From the NCBI GenBank assembly GCA_012729095.1, contig JAAYDU010000046.1:1-40289 (forward strand): a stretch of DNA of 40,289 bases. Reading direction: 5' to 3'. Origin of the DNA: Methanobacteriota archaeon (GTDB taxonomy: Archaea; Thermoplasmatota; Thermoplasmata; Methanomassiliicoccales; UBA472). Below, one piece after another: positions 8,479 through 16,553 of the stretch. The stretch's first letter is position 1, and each line of letters opens with the position of its first letter. The notes below the pieces were generated by a model. The model had not been told where the DNA came from. It was given only the letters and a program-made list of their open reading frames with translations, and searched no databases. The translations under genes and the position numbers were made by a program.

Positions 8479-9333
8479 ATGGCGGACGTGTCCAATCTAC
8501 CCGATCACTGCAAGGACGTTTCGATGCGGCGCGTGGACTTCAAGCTCACCCGCGAGAACATACTCAACAACTTCCAGGACAAGATAGCCTACACCCGCAC
8601 CGACTTCATGGTGCTCAGGAACGGTGAGGACACGGCGACCATCAGGGTCACCAAGGAAAGGGGAAAGGACCTCTTTCGTCCAGTGACCCAAGTGGAGGTG
8701 ATCTCCCTCCCCGAGGACACTGTATACATCCACGACGAGGAGGTGGACGTCCTCAACGTCTCGCAGCTGGCCCGGTTGGTCCGCGCTAACGGTGGGAAGA
8801 CCGTGGTGGTCTGGGGCATGTTCTCCCACGTTTCTTTCCTTAAGGCAGACACGCTGCTGGACCTCCGCGTCCTTGATGTCGTACCGCCGTCACCGTCCAA
8901 GCTGGCCGTGCTGGTGGAGCGGGCGTTGTCCTCCGGGCTCATAGAGAAGCCCATAATCCCGCATTACGTGGACATAGACATCATGGAGCAGGAAAAGCTG
9001 GTGAAGACACCGGGGGTCATATTCCCCTGCCGCGCCTCCGGCCTTGCCTCCGAGAAAAGGATATATTACCTGGACGAGACGCCGGAGATCGATGTCGAGT
9101 CTACGCTCATCGGCTGCGACCTATCCCGGCGCATCTTCCAGCATATTTACCGCCGTCCCGTGGAATCCCTGGACATATGCCCGCAGAACCTGGCGCCCCA
9201 GGACGACGTTCCGACCATAGTCAAGTGCTGCAAGGTCAAGGAGGGCTGCACCGTCAAGGACAACGTAGCCTCCGTGCCCTGGGGGGCGACCATGATGGAT
9301 GTCGTGAAAGCCCTGCAGGCGCTGTTCCCCTGA
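8479..9333 (+). CDS. Cysteine-containing conserved-type protein of unknown function
   Basis: A 284-residue soluble protein that I do not recognise as a named family. Codon use and composition match neighbouring real genes. It is acidic, has no membrane segment or signal peptide, and no nucleotide-binding loop. Cysteines are concentrated in the C-terminal half (FPCRAS, IGCDLS, DICPQN, then VKCCKVKEGC), which could bind a metal or iron-sulfur cluster. The central segment SKLAVLVERALSSGLIEKP resembles an alpha/beta fold edge. TATA-like CTATTAAATC sits about 20 bases before ATG, and GAGGGG is placed as a Shine-Dalgarno, so either start mode is possible. It is convergent with the TPR gene, one base apart. 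Confidence 0.8.
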   Translation: MADVSNLPDHCKDVSMRRVDFKLTRENILNNFQDKIAYTRTDFMVLRNGEDTATIRVTKERGKDLFRPVTQVEVISLPEDTVYIHDEEVDVLNVSQLARLVRANGGKTVVVWGMFSHVSFLKADTLLDLRVLDVVPPSPSKLAVLVERALSSGLIEKPIIPHYVDIDIMEQEKLVKTPGVIFPCRASGLASEKRIYYLDETPEIDVESTLIGCDLSRRIFQHIYRRPVESLDICPQNLAPQDDVPTIVKCCKVKEGCTVKDNVASVPWGATMMDVVKALQALFP

Positions 9334-9334
9334 T

Positions 9335-9769
9335 CTACTTCTTCTTGACCAGGCTTCGCGCTTTTGTCAGCGCGACAAAGCCCTCCTCGGTCTCGCCGAG
9401 CTTGCAAAGCGATTCTCCGAGCACGTACCAGGCATCCGCATCGTCCGGCATCTCCTCAATGTGCCGCTCGGCCATGCGCTTCGCCCTCTGGTAGTTGCCG
9501 AAGTGCAACGCGTGCCTCGCTTTTTCCATGTAACCCAGATGAGACTGTATGCGGTCGTACATGGCCTGCTCCGCCTCCTCGATGAAGACCTTGAGGGCGT
9601 TCGCTGTCAGCCATGGATAGCGGGAGGCCAGCATCCTCTTCAGCTTCTCCGCCTCCTCCGGCCTGATATGATACGTGGTGCCCTCGAACGCGGAGAGGGG
9701 AACGTTCACCCGGAGATGCCCGTGGCTGACCTCTATGAAGTTAGGGTTCCTCCCCTCCTCGGCCGCCAT
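9335..9769 (-). CDS. Small TPR-repeat protein
   Basis: A 144-residue protein whose C-terminal part (about residues 75-140) forms at least two tetratricopeptide-like helical hairpins: ARHALHFGNYQRAKRMAERHI, then ADAWYVLGESLCKLGETEEGF with the TPR consensus W-LG-Y-A-F-like pattern. The N-terminal half has EEAEKLKRMLASRYPWLT helices and no known domain. TPR proteins are protein-protein scaffolds; the partner is unknown. The frame is open well upstream, but ATG 9769 is preferred because a TATA box (minus-strand CTTTTTTAAG, 9791-9800) lies about 25 bases upstream, giving a leaderless start. Confidence 0.75.
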   Translation of the reverse strand: MAAEEGRNPNFIEVSHGHLRVNVPLSAFEGTTYHIRPEEAEKLKRMLASRYPWLTANALKVFIEEAEQAMYDRIQSHLGYMEKARHALHFGNYQRAKRMAERHIEEMPDDADAWYVLGESLCKLGETEEGFVALTKARSLVKKK

Positions 9770-9790
9770 GCCGCTGGCAAATACCATCCC

Positions 9791-9800
9791 CTTAAAAAAG
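9791..9800 (-). promoter_or_regulatory. TATA box for the TPR gene
   Basis: CTTTTTTAAG on the minus strand is centred 26 bases from ATG 9769. It decides the start among three in-frame ATGs (9820, 9787, 9769), because the first two would lie upstream of or inside the promoter. Confidence 0.5.
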
Positions 9801-9877
9801 GTGACGATTGATGATATCATGGCGTTCGCATCGAGAGAATAGAAAGCATTTTTTACCCCAGACCAAATGCAACAGAC

Positions 9878-11050
9878 ATGGACGAGTTGGCACTGAGCCC
9901 CTACAACCCGAAGCTGGAGATAGGGGACGTCATCGTTTACGATTCCACCCTGCGGGACGGGGAGCAGACCCCAGGGGTCACATTCAGCCTGGACCAGAAG
10001 GTGGCCATAGCCCGCAAGCTCGACGAGATGCGAGTGCCCCAGATAGAGGCCGGTTTCCCGGCCGTCTCGGAAAGGGAGAAAGCGTCCGTCAAGGCCATTT
10101 GCGACGAGAATCTGGACGCGGACATTTTGGTCCTTTCCAGGATCACCAAGGAGGACATCGACGCCTCGGTGGATGCCGGGGTTGACATGGTGCTCCTTTT
10201 TATCGGAACGTCCGACCTGCACATCAAGCACAAGTTCCGCAAGGACCGCAAGTTCGTCCTGGACAAGGTCATCAACGGTATAGAGTACGCCAAGTCCCGG
10301 GGCGTTCAGGTCAGCATGAGCGCCGAGGACACTACGAGGACCGATTTGGAATTCCTGATGAGCGTGTACATGGTGGCCGAGGCGGCCGGGGCGGACCGCA
10401 TAGGCGTTACCGATACGTTGGGCTGCGCCTCCCCCGAGGCCATATCGTTCCTGGTGGCGCGGGCCAAGGAAGCGGTGCGCGTTCCAGTTTCGTTGCACCT
10501 GCACAACGATTACGGGCTCGCCCTCGCCAACGCCATCGAGGGCGTGAAGGCCGGGGCGGACGCTGTCACGACTACCGTCAACGGCCTGGGGGAGCGCTGC
10601 GGGAACGTTCCTCTGGAACAGTTCGTGGCTGTCATGAAGTTCATGTACGGCAAGGACCTGGGCATAGACACCACCAAGCTCAAGGAGATCTCGGACATGG
10701 TGGAATCGTTCTCCGGGGTCTCCAGGTCTCTGATACATCCCCTGGTCGGGAGGAACGCCTTCTCCCATGAGTCGGGGATCCATGTGGCCGCCGTGCTGGC
10801 CTGCCCGCTGACGTACGAGAGCATGGACCCCCGCCTGGTCGGCAACGAGAGGCACATACTGATGGGGAAGCACAGCGGGCTGAACTACATACGGAAAAGA
10901 GTGGACGACACGGGGCTGATAGCCACGGACGAGCAATTGTCCGAAATACTGGACATGGTCAAGGTCTTGGGAGAGAAGAAGGGACGGGTGAACGACCTCG
11001 AGTTCCGGGAGATCGTCGCCTCCGTCATAAGACCGGTGCTCACAACCTGA
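9878..11050 (+). CDS. aksA: Homocitrate synthase family protein (AksA-like)
   Basis: A 390-residue member of the isopropylmalate/homocitrate/citramalate synthase family: a TIM barrel condensing acetyl-CoA with a 2-oxo acid. The active-site start DSTLRDGEQTPGV (22-34) is intact, as are the metal-binding HLHNDYG (about 206) and NGLGERCGN (about 234) and HESGIHV (about 297). At 390 residues it ends soon after the subdomains and lacks the C-terminal leucine-feedback domain of LeuA and CimA, as in AksA and NifV. In methanogens AksA makes homocitrate and longer homologues for coenzyme B. Homocitrate for lysine, or citramalate, is the alternative, so the symbol is tentative. The T-rich GCATTTTTTACC about 20-28 bases upstream may be a TATA element. 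The 3' end overlaps convergent pyrK by 11 bases. Confidence 0.82.
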   Translation: MDELALSPYNPKLEIGDVIVYDSTLRDGEQTPGVTFSLDQKVAIARKLDEMRVPQIEAGFPAVSEREKASVKAICDENLDADILVLSRITKEDIDASVDAGVDMVLLFIGTSDLHIKHKFRKDRKFVLDKVINGIEYAKSRGVQVSMSAEDTTRTDLEFLMSVYMVAEAAGADRIGVTDTLGCASPEAISFLVARAKEAVRVPVSLHLHNDYGLALANAIEGVKAGADAVTTTVNGLGERCGNVPLEQFVAVMKFMYGKDLGIDTTKLKEISDMVESFSGVSRSLIHPLVGRNAFSHESGIHVAAVLACPLTYESMDPRLVGNERHILMGKHSGLNYIRKRVDDTGLIATDEQLSEILDMVKVLGEKKGRVNDLEFREIVASVIRPVLTT

Positions 11051-11828
11051 GGCGCCCGCCGCACTCGTCCCGTCGCTGCTTCCCGAACTCCTTCATATCC
11101 TTCAGCTCGTCCCCGGTGAACACCGGGCCCTCGCGGCAAACGCGCTTGCCGTCGATGGCGCAGGAACCGCAGAGTCCCGCGCCGCACTTCATGTAACGTT
11201 CAAGGGACATCTGGCATGGGACGCCCTTTTCCGCGCACAGCTTGTGCAGGAAGTACAGCATCTTCTCCGGGCCGCAGCCCAGCACCATGTCGTACTTCGT
11301 GGAGGACATCATCTCCCTGGCCAACTGTACCGCGTTGCCGTGGAACCCCTTGCTGCCATCGTCCGTTGATACGCGGACGTTCGATGATGTCCTTTTAGCG
11401 CGTTCTTCGAACAGCAGCTCCCTCTCGCCCCTGGCGCCGATGGCCGTGTGCACGTCCGCCGTGGGCACGCGCTCCAGCGCCGGAAGCAACGAGGCCATGC
11501 CGGTACCGCCGCCGACCGCCAGGACCTTGCCCTTGGGAACGTGGTACCCTCGCCCGTAGGGACCGCGGACGATCATCTGGTCGCCTGCCTGCAGGGACGT
11601 CAGCGCCTTCGTGGCCTCGCCGATGTTCTTCACGGTGATGCCCTTGCGGTCGCCCAGATACGAAAGCGACATGGGGACCTCGTCCACGCCAGGTATCCAT
11701 ACCATTATGAACTGGCCGGGGGAGGCGGGCGCGTCCCAGTCGAAGCGCAGCGTGACCACGTCCTCGGCCTCTTCGGCCCTGGAGGCGATGTTGACCGCGG
11801 TCTGCGTGACCATGAACCTCTCAGTCAT
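11040..11828 (-). CDS. pyrK: Dihydroorotate dehydrogenase electron transfer subunit
   Basis: A 262-residue ferredoxin-reductase-fold flavoprotein. It has an FAD-binding barrel with VPMSLSYLGD in place of the usual RPxS, an NAD-binding GGGTGMASLLPAL region, and a C-terminal [2Fe-2S] motif CGAGLCGSC followed by VCREGPVF (about 213-237), diagnostic of PyrK. It passes electrons from the FMN of PyrD to NAD. It is encoded downstream of pyrD with an eight-base overlap, so the two are translationally linked. ATG 11828 is the first start in the frame. Confidence 0.92.
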   Translation of the reverse strand: MTERFMVTQTAVNIASRAEEAEDVVTLRFDWDAPASPGQFIMVWIPGVDEVPMSLSYLGDRKGITVKNIGEATKALTSLQAGDQMIVRGPYGRGYHVPKGKVLAVGGGTGMASLLPALERVPTADVHTAIGARGERELLFEERAKRTSSNVRVSTDDGSKGFHGNAVQLAREMMSSTKYDMVLGCGPEKMLYFLHKLCAEKGVPCQMSLERYMKCGAGLCGSCAIDGKRVCREGPVFTGDELKDMKEFGKQRRDECGGRLRL

Positions 11829-12729
11829 GGGCCACCCCCACCAGCTGGGAGATGTTCCGCAGCCTGTTCACCTCCATGTATGAAGATATGCCGGAGCATA
11901 TATCGCCGAACACGCGCGGACCGACGCGGCCCACGCCGCTCCCTATCTGAACGGCCGCGGCGCCGGCCATGATGTACTCCAATGCCGAGCGCCAATCCTC
12001 TATGCCGCCGACGCCGATCACCGGTATGTTCAGCGCCTCGTACAGCTCGTAGACGCAGCGCACGCCCACGCCCCTTACCGCGGGACCGGACAGCCCCCCG
12101 TAACGATTGGACAGCACCGGGCGCATGGCGTCCACGTCAATCTTCATGGCCTTCAGGGTGTTTATCGCCACTATAGCGTCCACGCCAGCCTTCTCGGCCG
12201 CCAGTGCCACGTCTATCAGCCGATGCGTGTTCGGGGTAAGCTTGGCGAACACCGGGACGGCCACGGCCGCCTTGACCTCGCTTATTATGCTGGCCACGAC
12301 ATCCGGATCGACGCCCATCTCCATGCCGTACCCCTTGGCGTGAGGGCAGCTCAGGTTGAGCTCTATGGCCTCCGCGCCGAATTCCTGCATTCTCTTTGAA
12401 AGGGAGGCGAACTCCTCCGCCGAAGCTCCGAAGACGCTTCCCACTATCGGTATTCCGGCCTTTCCGGCCTCGTACATCTCCTCCCCGAAAGCGTCTATGC
12501 CCGGGTTGGGCAGGCCCATGGCGTTCATGTAGCCGAACTCCAGCTCCACCAGCGTGGGGTTCTTGTGCCCTTCCCGCGGGGCGCTCCCTATGGACTTGGT
12601 GACCAGGGCGCCGGCGCCTCCCTTGGCCATGGCAAGCAGCGAACCCCCGGTCTCGCCCATGATCCCGGAGGCCAGCATGGTGGGGTTCTCCATCTCCACC
12701 CCGGCCAGGACCACCTTAAGAGATGTCAT
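11821..12729 (-). CDS. pyrD: Dihydroorotate dehydrogenase, class 1B catalytic subunit
   Basis: A 302-residue FMN TIM-barrel enzyme oxidising dihydroorotate to orotate in pyrimidine synthesis. The catalytic base is Cys128 in NLSCPH, typical of class 1; SGIMGETGG near the N-terminus and GVGGIEDWRSALEYIMAGA near the C-terminus contact FMN. The presence of pyrK immediately downstream makes it class 1B (NAD-linked). An AT-rich TATA-like element lies 23-33 bases upstream of ATG. Confidence 0.95.
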   Translation of the reverse strand: MTSLKVVLAGVEMENPTMLASGIMGETGGSLLAMAKGGAGALVTKSIGSAPREGHKNPTLVELEFGYMNAMGLPNPGIDAFGEEMYEAGKAGIPIVGSVFGASAEEFASLSKRMQEFGAEAIELNLSCPHAKGYGMEMGVDPDVVASIISEVKAAVAVPVFAKLTPNTHRLIDVALAAEKAGVDAIVAINTLKAMKIDVDAMRPVLSNRYGGLSGPAVRGVGVRCVYELYEALNIPVIGVGGIEDWRSALEYIMAGAAAVQIGSGVGRVGPRVFGDICSGISSYMEVNRLRNISQLVGVAHD

Positions 12730-12751
12730 CGCTCAGCGCATGCCCTACGGG

Positions 12752-12762
12752 AATATTAATTT
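12752..12762 (-). promoter_or_regulatory. TATA box of the pyrD-pyrK operon
   Basis: The minus-strand element AAATTAATATT is centred about 28 bases before pyrD ATG 12729. It overlaps the stop codon of the upstream methyltransferase gene (12756-12758), so the two genes are separately transcribed even though they are on the same strand. Confidence 0.5.
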
Positions 12763-13382
12763 CCCCCTGTACCGGCCACCGTGACGAACCATCCCTGTTC
12801 CTCCTCCGTTACCGTGGAAACGTCGGCGAAGCCGGCCTCTCCAAGCAGGGACCCGTACTCTTCCAGGCTGCAGAACCTCATCTTGAAGCCCTTCTGCCAG
12901 GATTCGTTGCGCTCCCTCCACTTAGGGGAGTCCCAGGCCTCCTGGACCAGTATCATGCGCCCTCCGTCCGCCAGCACCCGGCGGCACTCCCTGAGGTTCT
13001 CCCGCAGATCAGGCCAGAAGTATGTGGTCTCGCAGGCGAACACGGTATCGAAGGAACCGTCGCGGAAGGGGAGAGAGGAGACGGAGCCGCGCACCCTGTC
13101 CAGCATTCCCTTCTTCAAGACCGATGCGTTCACCTTGCCGGTCATGCGCAGCATGTCCCCGGAAAGGTCCAGGCCGGTGAATCGCGCGTGCGAGGCCTTC
13201 CGGGACAGCTGGGACATAGGCCCCCCGCCCCCGCAGCCCACGTCCAGCACGTTGCTTATGGACGAGACGTCCAAATGTTCCAAGGCCCATTCCATCATCC
13301 CCCGGTGATTGGCGTTCATTCGCCTGGCCATCATTATTCCCTGCACCCCTGCCGGTCTGCGCACCTGTGAATGGAAGTTCAT
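12756..13382 (-). CDS. Class I SAM-dependent methyltransferase
   Basis: A 208-residue Rossmann methyltransferase. Motif I LDVGCGGGGP (about residues 44-53), the acidic ribose-binding residue in FTGLDLSGDML, motif DRVRGSVSSLPFRDGSFDTVFA and post-motif ECRRVLADGGRMILVQE are all intact, the layout of the Methyltransf_11/UbiE-like group. The substrate cannot be deduced. ATG 13382 is preferred over ATG 13421 because a TATA-like TACTTATAGC lies 24-33 bases upstream, between the two ATGs. Confidence 0.88.
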   Translation of the reverse strand: MNFHSQVRRPAGVQGIMMARRMNANHRGMMEWALEHLDVSSISNVLDVGCGGGGPMSQLSRKASHARFTGLDLSGDMLRMTGKVNASVLKKGMLDRVRGSVSSLPFRDGSFDTVFACETTYFWPDLRENLRECRRVLADGGRMILVQEAWDSPKWRERNESWQKGFKMRFCSLEEYGSLLGEAGFADVSTVTEEEQGWFVTVAGTGGN

Positions 13383-13468
13383 ATCCCTGACCTGGACCCT
13401 CTCTGCTATAAGTACTGACAAAACTTAATAGGTGCCGTGACAATAGTAACCAATCGGGGGTTCGGAAC

Positions 13469-13669
13469 TTGTTGACCGAGGACGGAAAGGCCATGCTAGC
13501 GAGGTCTGTCCGGGAATACCTTAAGAGGTATCCTGGAAAGAAGGCGGAGGCCAAGAAGAAGGCCCTGCGCCACTTCCTGGATTACAGGGAGGCCTTCGGC
13601 GGCGGAAAGGCGTCAGATGCCCTTGTCAAAGAGGTGGAGAGGTACATAGACCGCGTGATGTCGGCCTGA
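13469..13669 (+). CDS. Small basic helical protein, unknown
   Basis: A 66-residue protein starting at TTG, or 58 residues if ATG 13493 is used. It is rich in lysine and arginine and predicted to be mostly helical (SVREYLKRYP, KKAEAKKKALRHFLDY, VKEVERYIDRVM). No family is recognised. It is divergent from the methyltransferase and followed by a seven-base T-run, so it is probably a monocistronic gene. Reality is supported by codon pattern and its fit between promoter and terminator, not by homology. Confidence 0.55.
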   Translation: MLTEDGKAMLARSVREYLKRYPGKKAEAKKKALRHFLDYREAFGGGKASDALVKEVERYIDRVMSA

Positions 13670-13682
13670 CCTCTCCCCGAAC

Positions 13683-13689
13683 TTTTTTT
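13683..13689 (+). terminator. T-run terminator of the 66-residue gene
   Basis: Seven consecutive T residues start 14 bases after the stop codon. Archaeal RNA polymerase terminates at such T-tracts without a required hairpin. The run reaches the convergent gene's stop codon. Confidence 0.45.
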
Positions 13690-13910
13690 CACGCGTTCTG
13701 AACGGTGACCCGGCCGACCCTGTGGCCGAGATGCTCCCCGACCTTGGCGATCACCGATCGCGTCTCCACCTTCAACTGGTTTTCTATCATGAAATTGAAC
13801 GTCGATCCGCTGACCTTGCCTGGTACCTCGCGAGACCTGGCTCCGTGCCGGTCATTCAGGACCCTGCCCAGAACGACAGCCGTATCCGGTGCATGATCGA
13901 CCACGTTCAC
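13689..13910 (-). CDS. Small protein of unknown function
   Basis: A 73-residue protein with no recognised family. It is beta-rich in appearance (TAVVLGRVLNDRHGA, VSGSTFNFMIENQLKVETR, HRVGRVTVQN) with alternating hydrophobic residues, perhaps a small barrel. It starts with ATG overlapping the stop of the upstream gene by four bases (ATGA), showing translational coupling, so the pair probably works together. Codon use is less GC-biased than neighbouring housekeeping genes. Confidence 0.5.
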   Translation of the reverse strand: MNVVDHAPDTAVVLGRVLNDRHGARSREVPGKVSGSTFNFMIENQLKVETRSVIAKVGEHLGHRVGRVTVQNA

Positions 13911-14221
13911 CCCTCGATGAGCACTTCGTCGGGAAGGTCGATAGAGGGGAAATTATATTGGATGGCGGATCGGGCGATCATCGATGAAAGCGTGTCCCTC
14001 AGACCCTCTAGGTCGAGCTTTTCCCTAATGTCTCCGACCTTTTTTGAGATCTCTTTCATTCTTTCCACGGTGATCCGGGTGGAGAAAAGATCGGTGATCC
14101 CATCCAGAGAACGTTCCATTTCCTCCCTGTTGATGTCAGACATCTGTTTTAGATGTGTTCTGACCAGCCCCCTCGCTTTGATCCGATGATCGGGAATGAC
14201 CGTTAGAGGAGCCTTGAGCAT
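13907..14221 (-). CDS. Small helical protein of unknown function, possibly 5'-disrupted
   Basis: A 104-residue charged, largely helical protein (INREEMERSLDGITDLF, VERMKEISKKVGDIREKLDLEGLRDTL), possibly a short coiled coil. No family is recognised. The reading frame stays open upstream of ATG 14221 for about 40 more codons (including DPIDVAVGPIAAFDNISDTF) without another standard start. A TATA box at 14334-14342 points instead to ATG 14319, which is in a different frame and stops after 15 codons. The native start may therefore lie at 14319 with a one-base shift. Downstream it is coupled to the 73-residue gene. Confidence 0.5.
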   Translation of the reverse strand: MLKAPLTVIPDHRIKARGLVRTHLKQMSDINREEMERSLDGITDLFSTRITVERMKEISKKVGDIREKLDLEGLRDTLSSMIARSAIQYNFPSIDLPDEVLIEG

Positions 14222-14333
14222 GGCGATGGTGCTGAAGGTGTCAGAGATATTGTCGAAGGCTGCAATAGGACCTACAGCAACATCGATCGGATCGACGCTC
14301 GTTTGAGACCTTTCATCATCGGGATTTTGTGAT

Positions 14334-14380
14334 GATTTATACTCAATTTGATGTCTGTCACTGCGATCAATGATTTATAG
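14334..14380 (-). promoter_or_regulatory. Twin TATA boxes upstream of the small gene pair
   Basis: Two near-identical minus-strand elements, CTATAAATCA (14371-14380) and GTATAAATCATC (about 14331-14342), lie 37 bases apart. The nearer one is about 20 bases from ATG codons at 14319 and 14316. The region between 14222 and 14500 otherwise holds only the divergent promoter of the cysteine desulfurase. Confidence 0.45.
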
Positions 14381-14463
14381 ATTGATCCCATAATATTTTT
14401 ACTGATCCCGGATCCGCCTGTTTGTTGTTCGCTGGTATTGAATGCGTCCAACAACTGCGACAC

Positions 14464-14472
14464 CTTAAATAA
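14464..14472 (+). promoter_or_regulatory. TATA box of the cysteine desulfurase gene
   Basis: CTTAAATAA lies 29-37 bases before ATG 14501. This makes 14501 the likely start and places the upstream ATG 14438 outside the transcript. Confidence 0.5.
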
Positions 14473-14500
14473 CGCCGAAACCGTTCCCAGCCTGACTGGA

Positions 14501-15709
14501 ATGGACATTGAACGCATTCGTAAGGACTTCCCTCTTTTTCAGCAGGAGAAGCCCCCCATATACCTGGACAGCGCCTGCCAGAGCCTGAGACCCCGACAGG
14601 TCGTCGAGGCCATGGACGAGTACTATTACGATTTCCCGGCCTGCGGCGGACGCAGCGTGCATCGCCTGGCCACCGAGGTCTCCATTAGGTTGGACAAGGC
14701 GAGGGAGGACGTGGCCTCCTTCGTGGGCGTGAAGGACGCCGAATGCATCATATTCACCAAGAGCGCCACCGAGTCCCTGAACACCGTGGCCAAGGGATTG
14801 CATCTGAAGAAGGGGGACCGGGTGGTCACCACCGATATGGAGCATAACAGCAACCATGTTCCATGGGTGCTGCTTTCCAATGAGCGGGGGATACGGCGCG
14901 GCATCCTTTCATTCCAGGAACTGGAACAGGGCAACCTGGAGCCCCTGAAGGAGGAGCTGGAGAAGGGAATGGAACTGCTGAGCGTGGTGCACACCAACAA
15001 CGTGGACGGCAGCACCATACCCCTGAGGGAGATCGTGGAGCTGGCCCACGACCATGGCACGATGGTCATGGCCGACGGGTGCCAGTACGCCCCGCACAAC
15101 CCCCTGGACCTGACGGACATGGACGTGGACCTTTACGCGTGGTCAGTGCACAAGATGCTCGGCCCCTCCGGCACCGGCATACTGTACGGTAAGAGGGATA
15201 TCCTGGACAAGGTCGAGCCGCTGGTCACCGGGGGCGGTGGCGTGGCCATCACCACCTACGAGACGGCGGACATCCTTCCCATACCGGAGAGGTTCGAGGC
15301 GGGACTGCAGAACTACGCCGGGATAATAGGCAGCGGGGCGGCGGTGCGTTACCTTCAGAAGGTGGGAATGGAGGAGATAACGGAGCACGAGCATCACCTG
15401 AACACCGTCATTACCGAGGGGCTCAGGGACGTGAGGAACCTCTCCATGCTAGGTCCGGACGACCCGCGCCGGAAGGGAGGGATATTCTCCTTCAACCTGA
15501 AGGGCATGCTGCCGCATGACGTGGCGATGATCCTTGACGAGATCGCCGCGGTCCTCATCCGTTCGGGGATGCATTGCGTGCACCCCTATTTCACATCGCA
15601 CGGGCTGGAAGGCTGCGCCAGGGCGTCCTTCTACTTGTACAACACGGACGAAGAGGTGCGCAAGTTCATCGAGGCCGTAAAGTACGTCTCCGACAAGTTC
15701 ACGGATTGA
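14501..15709 (+). CDS. SufS-like cysteine desulfurase
   Basis: A 402-residue class V aminotransferase-fold PLP enzyme that would release sulfur from cysteine for iron-sulfur clusters and thio-cofactors. The Schiff-base lysine is in AWSVHKMLGPSG (about 217), the PLP ring contacts are TKSATESLN and MADGCQYAPH, and the active-site cysteine is in RSGMHCVHP (about 358), the SufS/CsdA position. Length is typical. No scaffold or suf transport genes are adjacent. The many iron-sulfur proteins in this window would be clients, but that is inference. The 3' end overlaps the convergent pilin-like operon by 11 bases. Confidence 0.9.
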   Translation: MDIERIRKDFPLFQQEKPPIYLDSACQSLRPRQVVEAMDEYYYDFPACGGRSVHRLATEVSIRLDKAREDVASFVGVKDAECIIFTKSATESLNTVAKGLHLKKGDRVVTTDMEHNSNHVPWVLLSNERGIRRGILSFQELEQGNLEPLKEELEKGMELLSVVHTNNVDGSTIPLREIVELAHDHGTMVMADGCQYAPHNPLDLTDMDVDLYAWSVHKMLGPSGTGILYGKRDILDKVEPLVTGGGGVAITTYETADILPIPERFEAGLQNYAGIIGSGAAVRYLQKVGMEEITEHEHHLNTVITEGLRDVRNLSMLGPDDPRRKGGIFSFNLKGMLPHDVAMILDEIAAVLIRSGMHCVHPYFTSHGLEGCARASFYLYNTDEEVRKFIEAVKYVSDKFTD

Positions 15710-16109
15710 GCGCCACCAGGGCGTTCCCGCCCGGACCGCCGAGCATCAGCAGCGAATCGTTCGGACCCAGGACCAAACGGTCGACCTCTTGGGGCGATCC
15801 TTCCATCATCATTTTGAACATGGGAATTAAGAACCGGGCCTCCATTCCGTCATGCTCGAGCATGGCGTGCCCCTGGAACAGGGTCAGCAAGGTCGACGCC
15901 GGTAACACCGAACCGAGATGGAGCGTCCTCTCGAAGCCCTCGCCAGCTGAGGCGATCTCGTGAAAAAGCCTTTCCAGGTCCTCGGCAAGGTCATCAAGGG
16001 CTTGAGCCCTGTCCGACCGGGCGTCCATTTGCACGCCCTGGACCAGCACGGCCACCAAGGCGAGCGAGACCAGGAACGCCCAGAACTTGGAAAGGAACAG
16101 CTCCATCAT
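15699..16109 (-). CDS. Single-pass membrane protein in pilin-like operon
   Basis: A 136-residue protein with one N-terminal membrane segment (FLSKFWAFLVSLALVAVLVQ) followed by a charged helix and a small soluble domain outside the membrane. No family is recognised. It is the last of three genes encoding N-terminally anchored proteins; its ATG 16109 overlaps the upstream stop by four bases. It lacks the GIEGLPL processing sequence of the other two, so it is probably an uncleaved accessory or minor subunit. Confidence 0.65.
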   Translation of the reverse strand: MMELFLSKFWAFLVSLALVAVLVQGVQMDARSDRAQALDDLAEDLERLFHEIASAGEGFERTLHLGSVLPASTLLTLFQGHAMLEHDGMEARFLIPMFKMMMEGSPQEVDRLVLGPNDSLLMLGGPGGNALVALNP

Positions 16110-16549
16110 GCCCGGGTCACCTTCACAGTCCCCCATGCTCCCGGGGGGCACTCCAGTCGTATGGAGTCGCCGGCCGACAGGGAAAGCGGGATCCCGTCAT
16201 CGGTGAGAATGGCGACCCCGCGCAGGTACCTTGCCCCCCGAGATGCGCCGGAGTACCAGGTTACCCTGGTGGAGTTCACGTCTCCCTCCTCGCCCCCCAG
16301 CCTCAGCACTACAGTGCCGGGGAGGTCGTTCGGAACGCTCACCGTGCGCACGTTCCCCGGGCCTGCCGAGCCCATGTTCTCCGCCGCTATCGAGATGTCC
16401 TCGGCGATGCTTGCCGCCCTTTCCCCGGCCATCTGCGACGAGGCGCCGTGCATGAAGGAGAGCATTGTGGGAAGGGTGAGGGAGATCAGCAACGCCACCA
16501 GCATGAGGCGCAGCGGCAGCCCCTCTATACCCCTTCGGTCGTGTCTCAA
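16106..16549 (-). CDS. Type IV pilin-like secreted protein
   Basis: A 147-residue protein with an archaeal class III signal sequence: a short basic leader MRHDRRG, then GIEGLPLRLM leading into a hydrophobic helix (LVALLISLTLPTML). Prepilin peptidase would cut near the glycine. The exported part is beta-rich (TVSVPNDLPGTVVLRLGG, WYSGASRGARYLRGVAIL), like pilin head domains. It shares the GIEGLPL-x-LM box with the gene upstream, four bases away. A surface or pilus role is inferred from the signal and operon. Confidence 0.7.
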   Translation of the reverse strand: MRHDRRGIEGLPLRLMLVALLISLTLPTMLSFMHGASSQMAGERAASIAEDISIAAENMGSAGPGNVRTVSVPNDLPGTVVLRLGGEEGDVNSTRVTWYSGASRGARYLRGVAILTDDGIPLSLSAGDSIRLECPPGAWGTVKVTRA

Positions 16550-16553
16550 GGCC

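Noticed and set aside
9335-10936. Open frame of 533 codons on the minus strand through the homocitrate synthase gene
   Set aside because: Only the last 144 codons look coding (TPR helices, own TATA box). The rest is antisense to a clear enzyme gene and rich in histidine, valine and leucine, as expected of a shadow frame.
14272-14517. 81-codon minus-strand frame upstream of the cysteine desulfurase
   Set aside because: It covers both TATA elements and the divergent promoter; composition is not protein-like. Its last codons were considered only as a possible misframed start for the 104-residue gene.
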